A DNA stretch of 26,749 nt from Pseudomonadota bacterium (GTDB lineage Bacteria; Myxococcota_A; Polyangia; Polyangiales; Polyangiaceae): assembly GCA_023423895.1 (NCBI GenBank), contig JAFAER010000047.1:1-26749 (forward strand). The letters run 5' to 3'. The translations under genes and the position numbers were made by a program. A model generated the notes under the pieces. That model was not told the DNA's origin. It saw only the letters and a program-made list of their open reading frames with translations, and ran no database searches. Below are positions 24,954 through 26,749 of this stretch, in pieces; position 1 is the first letter of the stretch; each line of letters starts with the position of its first letter.

Positions 24954-25297
24954 GATTCTCGATCTCCGATCTCACCCTCCCCCCGTTCGTGTCTGCGTCT
25001 GCGCAAACGAAGCGTCACGATACTTACCCCGGGTCGCTCCGGCAATTTCGTGTTGTCGTTCCCGTTCGAGGACACGCTCGTGCGCGCGAACGCTCTCAGC
25101 GGCTTCGTCGACGATGTGGGCGTCGGCTGCCCGATGCGGCAGTGCGCTCGAGTCGCTTCGACAAGGTCGTGAGCTGCCCGACCGATCGAGGGCGGGCCGG
25201 AGAGGACGTCGAAGTCGATCCCGAGCCACAAGCTGCGTGCGACGAGCACGTCGAGGGTGGGAGCGCCGAGCTCCATCGTGCATCGGCCTCGCGTGGC
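24954..25297. other. No certain gene; weak minus-strand frame
   Basis: About 345 bases between the MopE/LamG gene start and the glyoxalase fragment. A minus-strand frame of 110 codons (25276 to 24944) contains LGIDFDVLSGPPSIGRAAHD and has less Arg bias than shadow frames; its stop overlaps the start of the MopE/LamG gene (TGATG). I recognise no family in it and give it low weight as a gene. It may be a decayed upstream gene. Confidence 0.35.
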
Positions 25298-25507
25298 GCG
25301 CGAACCGCACGGCCGTCCTCGAGCTTCAGGTCGAGGACATCGAGGCGGAGTACGCGAGGCTGAAGGACGAGGTCGACCTCGTGCACGAGCTGAAGACGAT
25401 GCCTTGGGGGGAACGCGACATTCCAGTTCCGCGATCCCGAGGGAACGGCCGTGTCGCTCTACATGCCCGCGACCGAGGAAGCGAAGAGACGTTTCGGCTC
25501 ACGATAG
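25298..25507 (+). pseudogene. Frameshifted C-terminal fragment of a glyoxalase-superfamily (VOC) protein
   Basis: Plus-strand coding reads NRTAVLELQVEDIEAEYARL, then DLVHELKTMPWG, typical of the C-terminal half of a VOC-fold protein. The frame is lost in a run of six G (25406-25411). Removing one G restores a good continuation: NATFQFRDPEGTAVSLYMPA and TEEAKRRFGSR, stop at 25505-25507; FRDPEGT..SLY is the conserved VOC ending. The N-terminal betaalphabetabetabeta half is not found upstream in any frame. It is therefore a truncated and frameshifted remnant, unless the extra G is a sequencing error. Confidence 0.8.
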
Positions 25508-25664
25508 GGATCACGCGCTGCTCTGACCCCGAAGGCTGGAGCCGATGCCCACAGGGCGATGAAGAGCGCCCGCGAACGGCGAATCAGCGCGCGATGCGCC
25601 GTTCGCGATCGCCGCTCGTCCATTGTCCTCTGCCTGGGCGGCGTGCATCATGCACGCGGAGAAA

Positions 25665-26699
25665 ATGAAGCGGCTTGCCACCATCTCGCTCCTCGGCGTC
25701 CTTGTCGCGTGTGCTTCGTCGCCGGCATCGACGTCGGGGCCGCGACCGGAGGCGCAGCACCAACGGCAATCGCCGCCGCCGGGGGAGAGCGCGGCTCCGC
25801 CGTATCGCATCGTCGACGCGACCGGGCCGTACCTCGATTTCGTCGAGTCCCTCCCGTCGCTTCGGCCGGAGGAGCGCGGCGCCGCCTTCCGCGCGCAGGT
25901 GATCGGCGCGAACCCCAAGCTGTTCGCGCCGAGCGTGATCGGGCTCGACCCGACGAAAGGCGAGGATGCTCTCGACGCGCGGCTCGCCGCGTACCTCCCC
26001 ACTCTGCCCTCGCGGGCGGCGACGATGCAGAAGGTCGCGCGAGAGATCCGCACGACCCTCGGCGAGCACGACGCCACCTTCCGGCGCGCGTTCCCGGACA
26101 TGAAGTGGCGCGGCACCGTGTACTTCACGGCGTCGATCGACGCGTTCGACGGCGCCCTCCGCGAGGTGCGGACGGGCGAGGGGAAGACGGAGCTCGCGCT
26201 CCTCTTCGGCATCGACAAAATCGTGACGATCTACGGCGCCGACGTGCGCATCGGCCCCTTGTTCCATCACGAGCTCTTTCACTGCTACCACGTCGATCAG
26301 AACCCCTCGATCGTGTCCACGGGAGAGTCGCACGGCATGCTCGAGCCGCTCTGGTCCGAGGGCCTGGCGGTCTACGTCGCGAGCCGGCTCAATCCGGGCA
26401 CGACGAACCGCGAGCTCACGCTGACCGACGAGATGATCTCCGCGGCCGACGCCCGCCTCGGCGCCATCGCCGCCGAGCTCCGCTCGCAGCTCGACGACAC
26501 GAGCGAGCTCACGTATCGAGACTTCTTCCTTGGTGCCGGCAAGCGCCAGGACCTGCCGAAGCGTGTGGGTTACTACATCGGCTTCCGCGTCGCCCGCATC
26601 GTGGCGGAGCGTCATGGCGGTAACCTCCCGGAGCTCGCGCGCCTCGCCCGCCCGCAGCTACGGACCGAGGTCGACGAAGCGCTCGCCTCCCTGAGGTAG
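25665..26699 (+). CDS. HExxH zinc-metallopeptidase-like lipoprotein
   Basis: A 344-residue lipoprotein: MKRLATISLLGVLVAC with lipobox LVAC (Cys 16), followed by a Pro/Ser/Gln-rich linker. The catalytic-type motif HELFH lies at residues 202-206 in PLFHHELFHCYHVD, with a probable third zinc ligand Glu232 in PLWSEGLAVYVASRL, 26 residues downstream; this is the gluzincin arrangement. YYIGFRVARIVAERHG near the C-terminus recalls the DUF2268-type predicted Zn-dependent proteases. It would act in the periplasm or at the surface. ATG 25665 has GGAG five bases upstream, so the start is well supported. No neighbour suggests a substrate. Confidence 0.85.
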   Translation: MKRLATISLLGVLVACASSPASTSGPRPEAQHQRQSPPPGESAAPPYRIVDATGPYLDFVESLPSLRPEERGAAFRAQVIGANPKLFAPSVIGLDPTKGEDALDARLAAYLPTLPSRAATMQKVAREIRTTLGEHDATFRRAFPDMKWRGTVYFTASIDAFDGALREVRTGEGKTELALLFGIDKIVTIYGADVRIGPLFHHELFHCYHVDQNPSIVSTGESHGMLEPLWSEGLAVYVASRLNPGTTNRELTLTDEMISAADARLGAIAAELRSQLDDTSELTYRDFFLGAGKRQDLPKRVGYYIGFRVARIVAERHGGNLPELARLARPQLRTEVDEALASLR

Positions 26700-26749
26700 C
26701 CCCGCTCGTCGGCTCGCGAGCTGACGATATCGAAGACGCATCTCCTCGC

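Noticed and set aside
24944..25276. Possible small minus-strand gene coupled to the MopE/LamG gene
   Set aside because: The TGATG overlap is suggestive, but no family, signal peptide or ribosome-binding site supports it; kept only as a note in the intergenic entry.

Overview
The window is about 26.7 kb of very GC-rich DNA. It most likely comes from a predatory or soil delta-proteobacterium of the Myxococcota, probably the Polyangiales/Labilithrix side. This is inferred from gene content: many long, Cys-rich or beta-propeller lipoproteins with Asp/Ala/Gly-rich linkers after the lipobox, an IgGFc-binding-type surface protein, MopE-type CDGLDNDCDG repeats fused to a LamG domain, Calx-beta debris, and a tail resembling a MYXO-CTERM sorting signal. 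No rRNA, tRNA, CRISPR array, transposase or phage gene was seen.

Layout. An SMI1/KNR4-family gene opens the window (2-1045, possibly cut by the edge). It is followed by gene debris: a decayed copy of a HAD phosphatase gene fused to a fragment of an IgGFc-binding-type gene (1214-1870). The most coherent block is a minus-strand cluster read from about 9.2 kb down to 2.05 kb: a short sigma-70 region-2-like ORF, a Stig1-like Cys-rich lipoprotein, two related VWG-repeat propeller lipoproteins, an RCC1 propeller lipoprotein and an IgGFc-binding-type lipoprotein. Four of the five junctions have overlapping stop and start codons and the fifth has a 7-base gap, so the block looks like one translationally coupled operon for a set of cell-surface proteins. 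A truncated Calx-beta fragment (about 9530-10046) lies upstream.

From 10.1 to 17.2 kb there are mostly independent single genes: a Kazal-like lipoprotein, a glutathione S-transferase, a frameshifted FG-GAP lipoprotein, a PEBP/YbhB-like lipoprotein, a questin-oxidase-like protein, an NTF2-like protein with an unusual N-terminus, an extended SDR epimerase and a small Cys-rich lipoprotein. At 17.6-19.5 kb an exported metallo-beta-lactamase-fold hydrolase is divergent from a LysR regulator, the classic regulator/target pair.

From 19.6 to 25.0 kb the minus strand carries a second SMI1/KNR4-type protein, a cytoplasmic propeller, the intact HAD phosphatase (source-type copy of the decayed one 20 kb away), a decayed gene ending in a MYXO-CTERM-like tail, a DsbA-like protein whose first active-site Cys is Ser, and a MopE/LamG lipoprotein with a 165-base internal tandem repeat. 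The window closes on the plus strand with a frameshifted glyoxalase-superfamily fragment and an HExxH lipoprotein protease. The unusual amount of gene debris (at least six broken genes) next to intact lipoprotein genes suggests active birth and decay of the accessory surface proteome.
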